DNA from: Limnobaculum allomyrinae
Lineage (GTDB): Bacteria > Pseudomonadota > Gammaproteobacteria > Enterobacterales > Enterobacteriaceae
Direction: 5' to 3'
DNA: 64,000 nt
Assembly (NCBI RefSeq): GCF_016649425.1
Contig: NZ_JADRCR010000006.1
Span: forward strand, 212,245-276,244
The position numbers and the translations under genes were made by a program. Every line of letters begins with the position of its first letter. The first letter of the stretch is position 1. Of this stretch, positions 9,094-18,654 are shown one piece after another. A model generated the notes under the pieces. That model had not been told where the DNA came from. It saw only the letters and a list, made by a program, of their open reading frames with translations, and ran no database searches.

Positions 9094-9486
9094 ATGATAA
9101 TGAATAGTCGTTGGATTCTGGTACTTGCCGCCATAAGCGGCTTTATTTTTGTATCTCTTGGGGCGTTTGGTGCTCACGGTTTGAGTAAAATTCTGGACGT
9201 TAAGCAAATGGCGTGGCTGCGTACTGGTCTTGATTATCAGGGAATGCATACTCTGGCCTTACTGGCGTTAGGGGTTGCGGTTCAGTTACGAGACAACATT
9301 TGGTTTCGGCGTAGCGCGGCTTTTCTTGCCGTAGGTATTGTGTTGTTTAGCGGAAGCCTGTATTGGCTGGCGCTGACTTCTATTGGCATGTGGCCTTATA
9401 TCACGCCACTTGGCGGTTTTTGTTTTTTAATTGGTTGGGCTCTGCTGCTGGTTGGTGCATTACGCCTGAGTAAAAAGGTTGAATAG
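9094..9486 (+). CDS. ygdD: DUF423 inner-membrane protein YgdD
   Basis: 130-residue polytopic membrane protein with four predicted hydrophobic helices (about 7-27, 47-64, 72-92 and 100-122). The signature [11 protein letters not shown] follows helix 1 and [11 protein letters not shown] lies in helix 3. The function is unknown. Starts at 9094 and at 9100 both have acceptable spacing. Its last base is shared with the GTG of rlmM, so the two are translationally coupled. Confidence 0.92.
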   Translation: MIMNSRWILVLAAISGFIFVSLGAFGAHGLSKILDVKQMAWLRTGLDYQGMHTLALLALGVAVQLRDNIWFRRSAAFLAVGIVLFSGSLYWLALTSIGMWPYITPLGGFCFLIGWALLLVGALRLSKKVE

Positions 9487-10589
9487 TGAATAAAGTAGCG
9501 TTGTATTGTCGCCCGGGATTCGAGAAAGAATGTGCGGCAGAGATTGCAGAAAAAGCGGCTAAGCTGGAAGTCTATGGCTTTCCCCGGGTCAAAGATAACA
9601 GTGGCTATGTGCTGTTTGAATGTTATCAGCATGAAGATGCGGATCGTCTGGTAAAAGAGCTTCCTTTTAATTCGCTCATTTTCGCCCGCCAGATGTTGGT
9701 TGTTGGCGATTTGCTAAAAGATTTGCCGGTAGAGGATCGTGTTTCTCCTATCGTCGGAATGATACAGGGTGTAGTGGAAAACGCCGGTGAAGTGCGGGTT
9801 GAAGTACCCGATACGAATGACGGTAAAGAGCTGTTGAAGTTTTGTCGTAAGCTGACGGTTCCATTACGGCAGGTAATGCGTGAGCGTGGCATTTTACTGG
9901 CGAAAGAAAATTTACGTCGTCCGGTGATTCATGTGTTCTTTATTGCCAGCGGTTGCTGCTATGTCGGCTACTCATACAGCAATAATAATTCACCATTCTT
10001 TATGGGCATCCCACGTCTGAAGTTTCCGGCAGAGGCACCCAGTCGTTCAACCCTTAAACTGGAGGAAGCATTTCATGTGTTTATTCCTGCTGATGAATGG
10101 GATGAACGTTTAGCCAGCGGTATGAGAGCGGTCGATCTTGGTGCCTGTCCTGGCGGTTGGACCTATCAGTTAGTTCAGCGCAGCATGATGATAGATGCGG
10201 TAGATAATGGCCCCATGGCGCAGAGCATCATGGATACCGGTCAGGTAACCCATCATCGTGAAGATGGATTCCGCTATGAACCGAGCAACTCGACAAACTA
10301 TTGGGTAGTGTGTGACATGGTGGAAAAGCCCTGGCGGGTAGCTAACCTGATGGCCGACTGGCTAATCAAGGGATGGTGTCGCGAAGCCATTTTCAACCTA
10401 AAGTTGCCGATGAAAAAACGCTACGAAGAAGTGTGTCAGAATTTGAAAGCCATTGAAGATAAGCTAAAAGAGAATGGTATTAACGCACAAATTAATGCGA
10501 AGCAGCTTTATCACGATCGTGAAGAGGTTACTGTGCACGTTCGTCGTATTTGGGCGTCGATACCCGGTCGTCGTGATGAGCGGGATTAA
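9486..10589 (+). CDS. rlmM: 23S rRNA 2'-O-ribose methyltransferase RlmM (C2498)
   Basis: SAM-dependent methyltransferase that modifies C2498 of 23S rRNA. 367 residues: N-terminal THUMP-like domain to about 190, then a Rossmann methyltransferase with [14 protein letters not shown] near 212-225 as SAM site and catalytic-tetrad candidates around VCDMVEKP and NLKLPMKKR. The start is GTG overlapping the ygdD stop by one base. Length agrees with E. coli RlmM (366 aa). Confidence 0.97.
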   Translation: MNKVALYCRPGFEKECAAEIAEKAAKLEVYGFPRVKDNSGYVLFECYQHEDADRLVKELPFNSLIFARQMLVVGDLLKDLPVEDRVSPIVGMIQGVVENAGEVRVEVPDTNDGKELLKFCRKLTVPLRQVMRERGILLAKENLRRPVIHVFFIASGCCYVGYSYSNNNSPFFMGIPRLKFPAEAPSRSTLKLEEAFHVFIPADEWDERLASGMRAVDLGACPGGWTYQLVQRSMMIDAVDNGPMAQSIMDTGQVTHHREDGFRYEPSNSTNYWVVCDMVEKPWRVANLMADWLIKGWCREAIFNLKLPMKKRYEEVCQNLKAIEDKLKENGINAQINAKQLYHDREEVTVHVRRIWASIPGRRDERD

Positions 10590-10619
10590 TTGCTGATAAA
10601 AGGTAATTAACTTAATTTG

Positions 10620-10650
10620 GCCCTGTGGTGAAGATACTGCGGGGCTTTTT
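10620..10650 (+). terminator. Intrinsic terminator after rlmM
   Basis: GCCCTG (10620-10625) pairs with CGGGGC (10640-10645) with one G-T wobble, followed by five T. It lies between convergent rlmM and xni. Confidence 0.6.
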
Positions 10651-10652
10651 GT

Positions 10653-11435
10653 TTAATTGAGGCTATCTTCATTCATCTTATTTTCATTTAGCCGAAGTTG
10701 CTGAAGATTTCCCTCTAACTGAATATCTTGTTTTAACGTGGCGATTTCCCGACACAGATAAGCCAGCGCTTTATGCTCAATTAACTTGTTGCGCCACTTA
10801 TCCGGCACGCTATCTATCTGTTGGTAAATTCCATCCAGCGTTACATATTGGTTAAGTAGTGTCGCCGCCGCTTTGGGACCAATTCCTGCAATGCCGGGGA
10901 TCTTGCTGCTGCTGATACCGGCTAATCCCCAAAAATCCGTTAATTGGGCAGGTTTGACACCAAACTCCTGTTCAATAAAAGGAACATCCAGCCAGCGTTT
11001 TTGAAAATAGTCGCGGATGCGTAAGGTCGGGGCCAACAGTTGGCAGTAACCTTTATCCGTTGACACAATAGTTACTTGATAGCCTCTCTGGCTGATATGG
11101 TGCGCCAGCGTTGCGGCCAAATCGTCAGCTTCATCACCGCTGGATTGCCAACAGGTAACACCAGCCTGCTCAAAAGCCGCCTTTAGCTGTGGTAATTCAT
11201 CTACCAGTGATTCCGGCATTGGTGAACGACCCGCTTTATAGTCGGGGTAGAGTGTATGTCGCCAACCACTATTACGTTGTTCATCATCAAAAACGGCAAC
11301 CGCATGAGTAGGGTGGCTGTGCTGAATAAGCTGTTCCAGAGCACGTACACAAGTGGGAGCGCAAGGGGAACCTTGAACCGCATGAATACGGCGAATCAGG
11401 TTGAGAGCATCAACAATCAGCAGGTGTATAGGCAT
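10653..11435 (-). CDS. xni: Flap endonuclease Xni (ExoIX)
   Basis: 260-residue protein of the 5'-3' exonuclease family resembling the nuclease domain of Pol I. It contains the N-terminal [16 protein letters not shown], the aspartate-rich [12 protein letters not shown] near 102, and the helix-3-turn motif [22 protein letters not shown] near 182-203. The E. coli homologue binds flaps and lacks some active-site acids found in Pol I; the same reduced set is expected here. It lies downstream of ppnN on the same strand, 68 bp apart. Confidence 0.93.
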   Translation of the reverse strand: MPIHLLIVDALNLIRRIHAVQGSPCAPTCVRALEQLIQHSHPTHAVAVFDDEQRNSGWRHTLYPDYKAGRSPMPESLVDELPQLKAAFEQAGVTCWQSSGDEADDLAATLAHHISQRGYQVTIVSTDKGYCQLLAPTLRIRDYFQKRWLDVPFIEQEFGVKPAQLTDFWGLAGISSSKIPGIAGIGPKAAATLLNQYVTLDGIYQQIDSVPDKWRNKLIEHKALAYLCREIATLKQDIQLEGNLQQLRLNENKMNEDSLN

Positions 11436-11503
11436 AGGTTTCGCTTATCCGTAAGCTGCCGGAGTGACCTCCGGCAGAGTTAATGGTTATTGCATGAAGT
11501 TGG

Positions 11504-12871
11504 TTAGGTACAGATCTCATAACAAGGGGTATAAACCGAACCCGGCAACTTCATACGATGCTGTGCAACAAAGCCTTGTAGCAGTTTGTCCATGTCTTTC
11601 ATCATTTGTGGATCGCCATGAATCTTGTAGCGACCATATTGCTCAATCGCCTGAATACCCACATCTTTTACGTTCCCTGCGACTATGCCAGAAAAGGCTC
11701 TGCGTAGTGCTGCAGCTAATTGTTCCGGTGGCTGATTAGGGTAGAGGTTCAGGTTTGCCATATTTTCATGGCTCGGCTCAAATGGGTGCTGTAGATCAGG
11801 GGCAATCTTAATTGACCAGTTAAAGCTGTAGGCATCTCCGGTTGCCCGACGGCTTTCTTTTACCGCGGACATACCGTTTTTCATCACCCGAGCCACTTCT
11901 TCCGGATCGTCTATGATGATTTTATAGTGTTTACGCGCCTGCTCACCCAAGGTACTTAAAATGAACTGATCAAGCACTTCGAAATAATCGGCACTCTCTT
12001 TCGGGCCGGTAAGCACCAGAGGAAGTTTCTGATCCTTATTTTCCGGATTCATCAGAATACCCAACAGATAAAGCAGCTCTTCTGCGGTACCTACACCGCC
12101 AGGGAAAATCACAATACCGTGAGCAATGCGCACAAAGGCTTCCAGACGTTTTTCAATGTCCGGCATAATGAGCAGTTCATTGACTAATGGATTTGGTGGT
12201 TCAGCGGCAATAATCGATGGTTCGGTTAAACCAATAAACCGACTATCTTTGTAAGCCTGTTGAGCATGACCAACGGCTGCCCCTTTCATTGGTGCTTCCA
12301 TAGCGCCAGGGCCGCATCCCGTACAGATATTGAGTTTACGTAGCCCTAACTGATTGCCTACTTTACGGGCATACAGATACTCGGTTTCATTGATTGAGTG
12401 TCCACCCCAGCAAACCACCATATTCGGCTCTTCACCAACGTGCAGGGCACGTGCGTTGCGCAGGATGAAAAATACCAGATTGGTTAAATGAACGGAATTA
12501 TCAGGATCCATTCTCTGGTGTTGTAATGCCTGAGTGAGTTGACCGTGAACAAACAGAATGTCGCGTAAAACCGCAAACAGGTTAGCCTGGATTGAATGGA
12601 TCAGGCGCCCATCGACGAAGGCTTCTTCCGGTGGATTAATCAGTTCCAGCTTAACGCCGCGCTCCCGACGCAGAACGTTAATATCAAATGATTTATAACG
12701 ATCCAGTAACTCTTTACTGTTGTCTGTTTTGCTACCGGCATTCAGCACAGCCAGCGAACAATTGCGAAATAGATGATAGAGATTACTGCTGGCAGTTCTT
12801 TTTAATGTATCCACCTCAAGCTGTGACAGCAGGTCCATAGAACCTAATGGTGGGCTAATATGTGTAATCAA
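11504..12871 (-). CDS. ppnN: Pyrimidine/purine-5'-nucleotide nucleosidase PpnN
   Basis: Cytoplasmic nucleosidase that hydrolyses nucleoside 5'-monophosphates to base and ribose 5-phosphate; in E. coli it is stimulated by (p)ppGpp. 455 residues, one more than E. coli. The LOG-family core includes [14 protein letters not shown] near 183-196 and the [15 protein letters not shown] motif near 255-269, which carries the catalytic and phosphate-binding residues. The N-terminal extension [19 protein letters not shown] is typical of the PpnN (YgdH) group. Confidence 0.96.
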   Translation of the reverse strand: MITHISPPLGSMDLLSQLEVDTLKRTASSNLYHLFRNCSLAVLNAGSKTDNSKELLDRYKSFDINVLRRERGVKLELINPPEEAFVDGRLIHSIQANLFAVLRDILFVHGQLTQALQHQRMDPDNSVHLTNLVFFILRNARALHVGEEPNMVVCWGGHSINETEYLYARKVGNQLGLRKLNICTGCGPGAMEAPMKGAAVGHAQQAYKDSRFIGLTEPSIIAAEPPNPLVNELLIMPDIEKRLEAFVRIAHGIVIFPGGVGTAEELLYLLGILMNPENKDQKLPLVLTGPKESADYFEVLDQFILSTLGEQARKHYKIIIDDPEEVARVMKNGMSAVKESRRATGDAYSFNWSIKIAPDLQHPFEPSHENMANLNLYPNQPPEQLAAALRRAFSGIVAGNVKDVGIQAIEQYGRYKIHGDPQMMKDMDKLLQGFVAQHRMKLPGSVYTPCYEICT

Positions 12872-13120
12872 ACCAACTCCCTAACGTTGAGGTTATTGAA
12901 AAGTTTGCTAAAAGAGTAACGGCAAGCTTTTCTGTTTGTTCAGATAATGGTACTTACCGTTTTTACCTAAGTCTCCTTACTTTACTGATGTTCTGGAAAC
13001 CATTCACGGTAATCTTGTGCTTTTTACTGTCATTTACATAAATATTGCGAAGTATCACTTAATATTATGATTTATCGCACTATCTTTGCTGTTTTTGATA
13101 CTTTATTCAAGCAACGCTGG

Positions 13121-13975
13121 CTATTGTCTGGCCAGACGCTTAGTTTGGGGTACGAATTGAGTATTTGTCCGATAAGGATTAATGTCCAGACCACCTCGTC
13201 GGGTATAGCGGGCATACACGCTGAGGCTTTCCGGATGACAATAGCGTTGAATATCATTGAAGATCCGCTCTACACATTGTTCATGAAATTCATTGTGGTG
13301 GCGGAAAGAGACAATATAGCGCAACAGTGCTTCGCGGTTAATTTGGGGGCCCCGATAACGAATCTCTACAGACCCCCAGTCAGGTTGATTGGTGATCAGA
13401 CAGTTGGATTTTAGCAGGTGACTGACCAGAGTCTCTTCAACTACGGGTGCGTGTTTTTCTGTTGCCTGCTTCAGCAATGTGTCGTCAAAATCGTAATGGG
13501 TAATCTCTATTGGCTGATCGTCAATACATTCGCCGTCAAAGGTGCCAATAGTCTCTCCGGTCAACTGTTCCAGACGAATCAGTTTGACGCTGACATCGCC
13601 TTGAGCACACAGCGACAAATCTCGCGTGAGTACCTGCTGAACATCTTCCCAACTGCCAAACGGGGTTTGATTGAAGCTGTTGAGATAAAGTTTAAAGCTT
13701 TTTGATTCAACCAGATTAACACTGTTTGCATCAATATGAACTTCACCAACGGCCACCTGTGGTAGCCCCCGGCTGTTAAGCCAGGATAGTTCATACAGTG
13801 TCCAGATATCTGCACCGTGAAATGGCAGAGCTGTAGCGCTTAATCCCAGTGGGTCACGATTCAAACTACGTGGAACAGGCTGTAGCAGCGAGGCATCATA
13901 GTGGTCGATATAGGCGGTTTTTTTACCCAGCTTAAGCGCTGATAGCGCCTGATTATCTTGATAATGGGAAGTCAT
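13121..13975 (-). CDS. queF: NADPH-dependent 7-cyano-7-deazaguanine reductase QueF
   Basis: Reduces preQ0 to preQ1 in queuosine biosynthesis. 284 residues, the bimodular (YqcD-type) form with two tunnelling-fold halves. Signature motifs are [15 protein letters not shown] near 111 (substrate Glu/Ser region), [16 protein letters not shown] in the C-terminal half with the thioimide-forming cysteine, and [13 protein letters not shown]. It diverges from syd, as in E. coli. Confidence 0.96.
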   Translation of the reverse strand: MTSHYQDNQALSALKLGKKTAYIDHYDASLLQPVPRSLNRDPLGLSATALPFHGADIWTLYELSWLNSRGLPQVAVGEVHIDANSVNLVESKSFKLYLNSFNQTPFGSWEDVQQVLTRDLSLCAQGDVSVKLIRLEQLTGETIGTFDGECIDDQPIEITHYDFDDTLLKQATEKHAPVVEETLVSHLLKSNCLITNQPDWGSVEIRYRGPQINREALLRYIVSFRHHNEFHEQCVERIFNDIQRYCHPESLSVYARYTRRGGLDINPYRTNTQFVPQTKRLARQ

Positions 13976-14064
13976 GCTATTACTCCACGGTTACCCCCGG
14001 AAGGGAATAACGCTATAATCATTGAAAATTTGCCATATAGTGTAACGCAATCTTTGAGATAAAT

Positions 14065-14622
14065 ATGACATATCCCGTAATCTCCGCCTTGACCCAGTTC
14101 ACCACCTCTTTTATTGATTTGTGGCAGCAAAAGGCCGGTCATGAACCAGCCAGTGAAATGCTGTATGGCGTAGCTTCTCCCTGTATTGTCCGCACTCAGG
14201 ATGAATCGGTGCTCTGGTTACCCCAGCCCTTTGGCTCTGAACCTTCTCTGGCTAATGTTGAGCGAGCGCTGAATATATCGCTGAGAGAAGAGGGCGCTCA
14301 GTTTTATACCTCACAGTATGCCGGGGATATGACCGCTCGTTTTGAGGGGCTGGAATTATCGCTGATTCAGGTTTGGAGCGATGAAGACTTCATTCGGTTG
14401 CAGGAGAATCTGATTGGGCATCTGGTGACGCAGCGCAGATTAAAGCTGGTTCCTACGTTATTTATTGCTACCACAGATTCTGAAATGGAAATGGTCTCTC
14501 TGTGTAATCTGTCCGGTGAGGTGGTGCTTGAACATTTTGGTACCACTAAACGAGAAACGCTGGCTGAATCATTAACGGTATTTCTGCAAAAACTTGAACC
14601 GCAAGTGAGTTTTTTGAACTAA
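14065..14622 (+). CDS. syd: SecY-interacting protein Syd
   Basis: Peripheral cytoplasmic protein that binds SecY and is proposed to proofread assembly of the SecYEG translocon. 185 residues. Motifs LYGVASPCIV, YTSQYAGDMTARFEG and QENLIGHLVTQRRLKL match E. coli Syd. It is followed by csrB, the enteric arrangement. Confidence 0.94.
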   Translation: MTYPVISALTQFTTSFIDLWQQKAGHEPASEMLYGVASPCIVRTQDESVLWLPQPFGSEPSLANVERALNISLREEGAQFYTSQYAGDMTARFEGLELSLIQVWSDEDFIRLQENLIGHLVTQRRLKLVPTLFIATTDSEMEMVSLCNLSGEVVLEHFGTTKRETLAESLTVFLQKLEPQVSFLN

Positions 14623-14657
14623 ATAGGATGAGAGTCTTACAATGGCTGCGCGCTACC

Positions 14658-14697
14658 TTGTGAGATATATCCTACAAGCCCTGTGAGACATATCGTC
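14658..14697 (+). promoter_or_regulatory. UvrY (BarA/UvrY) binding-site candidates upstream of csrB
   Basis: TGTGAGATATATCCTACA at about 14659-14676 is an imperfect 18-bp palindrome close to the UvrY consensus TGTAAGAGATCTCTTACA. A second related half, TGTGAGACATATCG, begins at about 14683. Distance to the csrB start is about 150-175 bp, matching the far-upstream UvrY site known in E. coli. Identity as UvrY sites is inferred from consensus and context. Confidence 0.65.
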
Positions 14698-14788
14698 AAT
14701 TTACAAAATAGCTTTTAAATAATATTTATAAATATCAATTAACTAAGTCAATTTTCGCTTGTTTGAATGCTGTCTTACAGGATGTAAG

Positions 14789-14834
14789 TCTCACAGGGTA
14801 TATTGTGAGACAGAGGAAATTAAGCGATTCTATG
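14789..14834 (+). promoter_or_regulatory. csrB promoter region with second inverted repeat
   Basis: GTCTCACA (14789-14796) and TGTGAGAC (14804-14811) form a perfect inverted repeat with an 8-bp (sic, 7-8) centre. TTGTGA (14803-14808), a 17-bp spacer and GATTCT (14826-14831) give a weak, activator-dependent-looking promoter ending at the csrB start. The inverted repeat overlaps the -35, so it may be a UvrY or repressor site. Confidence 0.5.
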
Positions 14835-15330
14835 TCCATCGAAAGGGAGCTCAGGAATAAGGACTGTATCAGGATGATACGGCTTTAGGATAAAGCAAGT
14901 GGATTCGCTTAGGAAGAGCTCAGGATATCATCAGGAAGATGAAGGATAGTTCAGGATAGAACTAACGGACAGTTTCAGGATGAAAATCAATTCTACCAGG
15001 AATGTAGAAAGTCAGGAAGACAATCAGGGATTGACGCTATCAGGATGGTAGCACAGGAAAGTTTAAGGAAAAAACTAGCGGACACCTCCAGGATGGAGAA
15101 TGAGTACCTACCGGAGTGTAGGGGGTCAGGACGACTAGCAAGGAAGAGCATCAGGATGATGCAGGATGACGAGACAAGGAAGAAAGTAGGACGCTGCAAA
15201 GGATAGCAAGGTTAGGATAACCGACAGGACAATTTTTCAAGGATTGAGCAGGGAAGCAACGCGCATAGCCGGATAAGCTATATAACGCACCAGGCCCACT
15301 GTAGATTACAGTGGGCCTTTCTTGTTTTTG
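14834..15330 (+). ncRNA. csrB: CsrB regulatory RNA (CsrA-sequestering), enlarged
   Basis: Non-coding RNA that titrates the translational regulator CsrA through repeated GGA motifs in hairpin loops. It lies between syd and yqcC, as in E. coli. The stretch holds many CAGGAUG/AAGGA units. The block GGACACCTCCAGGATGGAG at about 15080-15098 is identical to an E. coli CsrB segment. By hand I count about 35 GGA motifs over roughly 490 nt, versus about 18-22 in the 369-nt E. coli RNA. The 5' end (GTCCATCGAAAGGGAG) is inferred by likeness to GTCGACAGGGAG. No protein is encoded here. Confidence 0.93.
15292..15329 (+). terminator. Intrinsic terminator of csrB
   Basis: A perfect 12-bp stem, AGGCCCACTGTA (15292-15303) with TACAGTGGGCCT (15307-15318), has a 3-nt loop, followed by the T-rich tail TTTCTTGTTTTT. 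Confidence 0.9.
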
Positions 15331-15434
15331 TCCTTCAATATTTGATTTTTTACCCACCATTCTCAAAGTGATATGATAAGCCTCTTTTTTCAGCCTTTCA
15401 GATCCGTCTGTCGTGTCAATTTCAAGAGAAAATA

Positions 15435-15764
15435 ATGAGTTTAGATAATCAGGTTTGGCAATTGCTGGGGGAAATTGAGCAGTTGATGCAGGAGCAAGCA
15501 TTATGGAGTTCTTGTGCACCTGAACTTAGCGTATTCGAAAGTAGTGAACCTTTCTGCATTGATACTATGTCGCCCGAGGCGTGGTTACAGTGGGTATTTA
15601 TTCCTCGTATGCGGGCACTGGTAGAAGGGCATAATCCATTACCCGCTCGTATCGCCATTGCACCTTATTTTGAAGAAGCATTCAGTTCGCGCGCTGAAAA
15701 TCATCAATCGTTGATTGATGCCCTTCACCGTATCGATCGACTACTCAATAAAGAAGTCCTCTAA
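15435..15764 (+). CDS. yqcC: YqcC family protein
   Basis: 109-residue small helical protein of the YqcC family, no established function. Motifs WLQWVFIPRMRALVE at about 50-64 and the C-terminal LHRIDRLLNKEVL match the enteric protein. It forms an operon with truC, whose ATG overlaps its stop region (TAATG), so translation is coupled. Confidence 0.9.
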   Translation: MSLDNQVWQLLGEIEQLMQEQALWSSCAPELSVFESSEPFCIDTMSPEAWLQWVFIPRMRALVEGHNPLPARIAIAPYFEEAFSSRAENHQSLIDALHRIDRLLNKEVL

Positions 15765-16543
15765 TGCTGGATATCTTGTATCAGGATGAACATCTGGTAG
15801 CGGTAAATAAACCTTCCGGATGGCTGGTTCATCGCAGTTGGCTTGATCGTCATGAAAAAGTGGTGGTAATGCAAACGGTGCGTGACCAGATTGGTCAGCA
15901 TGTTTTTACTGTGCATCGCCTTGATAGACCTACGTCAGGTGTGCTGTTGATGGCACTTTCCAGCGACGTTGCTCGCCAAATGTCTCAGCAGTTTGAACAT
16001 CATCAGATCGGTAAGGTTTATCATGCAGTGGTTAGAGGGCATGTTCATGAAGCCGATACCATTGACTACCCTCTGGTAGAACAGCTGGATAAGATTGCCG
16101 ATAAGTTTGCTAAACAGGATAAAGAGGCTCAGCCTGCCGTCAGCCATTACCGGGGATTATCACAGGTTGAGGTGCCGATTGCCGTTGGGCCTTATGATAC
16201 CGCTCGCTATAGTCTGGTTGAGCTGACCCCTCAAACGGGTCGTAAACATCAACTCCGTCGTCATATGAAACATATTTTCCATCCTATTATTGGCGATAGT
16301 GCCTATGGTGATTTGCGTCATAACCGTGCAGTAGCGGAACATTTTGGCTGTCAGGGTTTGATGTTACATGCCAGCCATTTAGCGCTTCAGCATCCAGTTA
16401 CGCATCAACCATTACTTATTTCTGCTCCCTGGGATTCTCGCTGGCAGAACTTAATGACAGAATTTGGATGGACTTCGCAATGCCCTGAATATAATGGGGT
16501 TGAAATTAATTTGGCAATAACTCAGGATAGTTCTGTCAGATAA
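15764..16543 (+). CDS. truC: tRNA pseudouridine(65) synthase TruC
   Basis: RluA-family pseudouridine synthase that modifies U65 of some tRNAs. 259 residues. The catalytic aspartate is in [16 protein letters not shown] near residue 54, with the family motifs [13 protein letters not shown] near 11-23, [13 protein letters not shown] and LMLHASHL. It begins one base before the yqcC stop ends and is followed 25 bp later by yqcA. Confidence 0.96.
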   Translation: MLDILYQDEHLVAVNKPSGWLVHRSWLDRHEKVVVMQTVRDQIGQHVFTVHRLDRPTSGVLLMALSSDVARQMSQQFEHHQIGKVYHAVVRGHVHEADTIDYPLVEQLDKIADKFAKQDKEAQPAVSHYRGLSQVEVPIAVGPYDTARYSLVELTPQTGRKHQLRRHMKHIFHPIIGDSAYGDLRHNRAVAEHFGCQGLMLHASHLALQHPVTHQPLLISAPWDSRWQNLMTEFGWTSQCPEYNGVEINLAITQDSSVR

Positions 16544-16568
16544 CCCGTTAAAATTGAGAGAAAAAGCG

Positions 16569-17015
16569 ATGGCAAAAATAGGAATTTTTGTTGGTACCGT
16601 ATACGGTAATGCCCAGATGGTTGCTGAAGAAGCTCAAACCCTGTTACAAGAACAAGGGCATGATGTTGCCGTGTTTGATGAAGGGACTCTGGATGAGTGG
16701 CAGAACTATGAGCAGGAGCATGTTCTGGTCGTGACTTCAACTACCGGACAGGGCGATTTGCCTGGCTCTATTGAGCCGCTATTTTATGATATTAAAGATT
16801 CTTTAGGTCATCAACCGGGGTTACGTTATGGCGTAATTGCACTGGGAGATAGCAACTATGAGAACTTCTGCGGCGCGGGTAAAAAGTTTGATGCGTTGTT
16901 GCAGGAACAAGGCGCGACCCGGCTTGGGGATATATTGATTATTGATTCAAGCGAAGTTTCTGAACCGGAGGTGTTTGCTGCCGACTGGGTTAAACATTGG
17001 GGTAGTCTGGTTTAG
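16569..17015 (+). CDS. yqcA: Flavodoxin YqcA
   Basis: Single-domain FMN flavodoxin of 148 residues. The FMN phosphate loop is [12 protein letters not shown] (T10-N14), with isoalloxazine-contacting loops [16 protein letters not shown] at about 60 and [14 protein letters not shown] at about 94. It probably transfers electrons to an unknown partner. The open frame continues upstream to 16554, but ATG 16569 with GAGAG ahead gives the family N-terminus. Last gene of yqcC-truC-yqcA. Confidence 0.95.
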   Translation: MAKIGIFVGTVYGNAQMVAEEAQTLLQEQGHDVAVFDEGTLDEWQNYEQEHVLVVTSTTGQGDLPGSIEPLFYDIKDSLGHQPGLRYGVIALGDSNYENFCGAGKKFDALLQEQGATRLGDILIIDSSEVSEPEVFAADWVKHWGSLV

Positions 17016-17046
17016 ACGTGGTTTCTTATTATAGCCATCGAGTTGT

Positions 17047-17088
17047 AAAGTAAAAATCCACCGGTTATTTAAGGTGGATTTTTACTTT
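17047..17088. terminator. Strong bidirectional terminator between yqcA and yaeH
   Basis: A perfect 16-bp stem, AAAGTAAAAATCCACC (17047-17062) with GGTGGATTTTTACTTT (17073-17088), has a 10-nt loop. T-rich ends occur on both strands. It separates convergent yqcA and yaeH and marks the joint between two blocks that are far apart in E. coli. Confidence 0.85.
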
Positions 17089-17132
17089 CTGTATACCGCG
17101 TCAGGATTAAAGTTTATCTTGCCGGATGGCAC

Positions 17133-17534
17133 TTACTTACCATTCTCTTTTTCCGTCAGCTTTTCCAGATCGGCCTCGATTTCAGCAATCTTATGGGTAA
17201 CAACTTGTTCGAGATGGCGCAAATCGGAAAGAATCTTTTTCTTTATGTCGACCTCAATACGTTCTCCGTGACAAATCTTATCAAGTTCTTCAATGACGTG
17301 ACGAAGGTTAGGGCTGATCTCATGAACTTCTTTATAGGACTTCTCAGCACCTGGATTAGCTAAAACAGTTTTGCGTTGACGTGGATATTTGAATTTGACG
17401 CTTTTAGCAAAAAACTCCCCTTTTTCCTTACGGAAATAGATTTTTAAAATATCGTTACTGGCTTCCTGACGCAGGCTATAGCGGTCGATCTGTTTAGGAT
17501 TGGTAATACCGAGACTGGTGAGATTATCGTACAT
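17133..17534 (-). CDS. yaeH: UPF0325 family protein YaeH
   Basis: 133-residue cytoplasmic protein of unknown function, nearly identical to E. coli YaeH over [36 protein letters not shown] and the C-terminal coiled segment [12 protein letters not shown]. The frame is open 22 codons further upstream, but ATG 17534 is preceded by AGGAAGG at proper spacing and begins the conserved sequence. In E. coli yaeH neighbours dapD; here two extra genes lie between. Confidence 0.95.
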   Translation of the reverse strand: MYDNLTSLGITNPKQIDRYSLRQEASNDILKIYFRKEKGEFFAKSVKFKYPRQRKTVLANPGAEKSYKEVHEISPNLRHVIEELDKICHGERIEVDIKKKILSDLRHLEQVVTHKIAEIEADLEKLTEKENGK

Positions 17535-17627
17535 AAGAAAACCTTCCTGATTTATTTTTATGACGGTGTAATAATTATTATAGCAGGGGATATCAATCAC
17601 TACCCTAATGTTTAAAAAGGAATAAAC

Positions 17628-18011
17628 ATGCGTATGAAGTTACGTAGGATCCAGGTTGATGGCTGTGATTTTTTCTGGCGAGTTTTATGGGATCCTGATG
17701 CGGCGAATGGCGACTATCTTTTTTTACGAGTTTGGGTTGCCGGGCGAAAAGCTTATCCCTGGTTAACGGTGCATTATCAGTTTCATAATCCATGGCTATT
17801 TTACGGTGATATCATCAATGCAGTTACGCCGGAGCAGCAAGACAGGGTGAGAGATTATTTTCAGCTGAAACCGCTAACGCCGGGGAAAGTGGCGGAGATT
17901 ATCAGAAAAGCAACCTCTCTGTTAAATGAAGAGTACTCGGACAGGCGGCTGGATAAAAACTGGTATTTAAATATTAATCGTGAAGGCTCATTAAACTGGG
18001 GACTGGCGTAA
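17628..18011 (+). CDS. Hypothetical protein, partner of the SMI1/KNR4 gene
   Basis: 127 residues, no family I recognise and no signal peptide or membrane segment. The sequence is rich in aromatic residues ([28 protein letters not shown]). The middle [29 protein letters not shown] looks helical. It has an AAGGAAT ribosome site; ATG 17628 or 17634 could start it. It ends 4 bp before the next gene, so they form a two-gene operon inserted between yaeH and dapD. Confidence 0.75.
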   Translation: MRMKLRRIQVDGCDFFWRVLWDPDAANGDYLFLRVWVAGRKAYPWLTVHYQFHNPWLFYGDIINAVTPEQQDRVRDYFQLKPLTPGKVAEIIRKATSLLNEEYSDRRLDKNWYLNINREGSLNWGLA

Positions 18012-18015
18012 CATC

Positions 18016-18585
18016 ATGAATATTTCACAGATAACATTACTGATTAAGCGTCTGAAACAGTGCGGTGTTAGCTTTGCTGAGGGCTTAAGTGATGATGAGC
18101 TTGTTAAGATTCAGCGAGAGTTTCAAGTCACTTTTCCTCCTGACCTGAAGCAATTGCTTCAAATGGCACTGCCTGTTTCAGATCGGTTTGTAAACTGGCG
18201 AGCAGGCTTGCATTCCCCTGCAGAAAAACAGCAGGTTGAACAGCGTATTAATTGGCCGCTGGAAGGGATGTTGTTTGATGTGGAGAATAATAGCTATTGG
18301 GAACAATCATGGGGAGAAAGGCCGGCGAGTGCAGAAGAGAGAAAAGTTATTGTTAGTCAATATTTCTACACATACCCTAAACTTATCCCAATCTACTCTC
18401 ATCGCTATATTCCTGCGACACCTGATGAAACCGGTAATCCGGTATTTTCCGTCTATCAGATGGATATCATTTATTACGGTTACGATCTGGCGAGCTATTT
18501 TGCACATGAATTTAGTTTTTCACTGCCAGAGCATTTTGATGCGCCAGAAGAGCCAAAATATATTGAGTTTTGGGGTGATTTTTAG
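18016..18585 (+). CDS. SMI1/KNR4 family protein
   Basis: 189 residues. The SMI1/KNR4 fold is suggested by the N-terminal half: helix, then LVKIQREFQVTFPPDLKQLLQMALP near 32-55, then the WEQSWGERPAS segment and YFYTYPKLIPIYSHRYIP near 117-133. In bacteria this superfamily includes many immunity proteins to polymorphic toxins and some housekeeping relatives. There is no toxin gene beside it, so the role is open. It starts 4 bp after the upstream stop without its own ribosome site, implying coupled translation. Confidence 0.8.
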   Translation: MNISQITLLIKRLKQCGVSFAEGLSDDELVKIQREFQVTFPPDLKQLLQMALPVSDRFVNWRAGLHSPAEKQQVEQRINWPLEGMLFDVENNSYWEQSWGERPASAEERKVIVSQYFYTYPKLIPIYSHRYIPATPDETGNPVFSVYQMDIIYYGYDLASYFAHEFSFSLPEHFDAPEEPKYIEFWGDF

Positions 18586-18603
18586 TTTGAGTTTGATGAA
18601 ATG

Positions 18604-18627
18604 AAAACGCGGTATTACCCGCGTTTT
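18604..18627. terminator. Bidirectional terminator between SMI1/KNR4 gene and dapD
   Basis: AAAACGCGG (18604-18612) pairs with CCGCGTTTT (18619-18627), with a 6-nt loop. The A/T flanks serve both convergent genes. Confidence 0.7.
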
Positions 18628-18654
18628 GAATTTGATTTATATTAGTGGGAATAA

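Noticed and set aside
14834..15290. A CRISPR or tandem-repeat array suggested by recurrent CAGGAT units
   Set aside because: Units are short, irregularly spaced and mostly inside hairpin loops; synteny between syd and yqcC plus exact CsrB segments identify the RNA.
14993..15519. Minus-strand reading frames across the csrB region (for example 15151-15519)
   Set aside because: They are antisense to the GGA-repeat RNA; the repeat composition keeps frames open and they resemble no protein.
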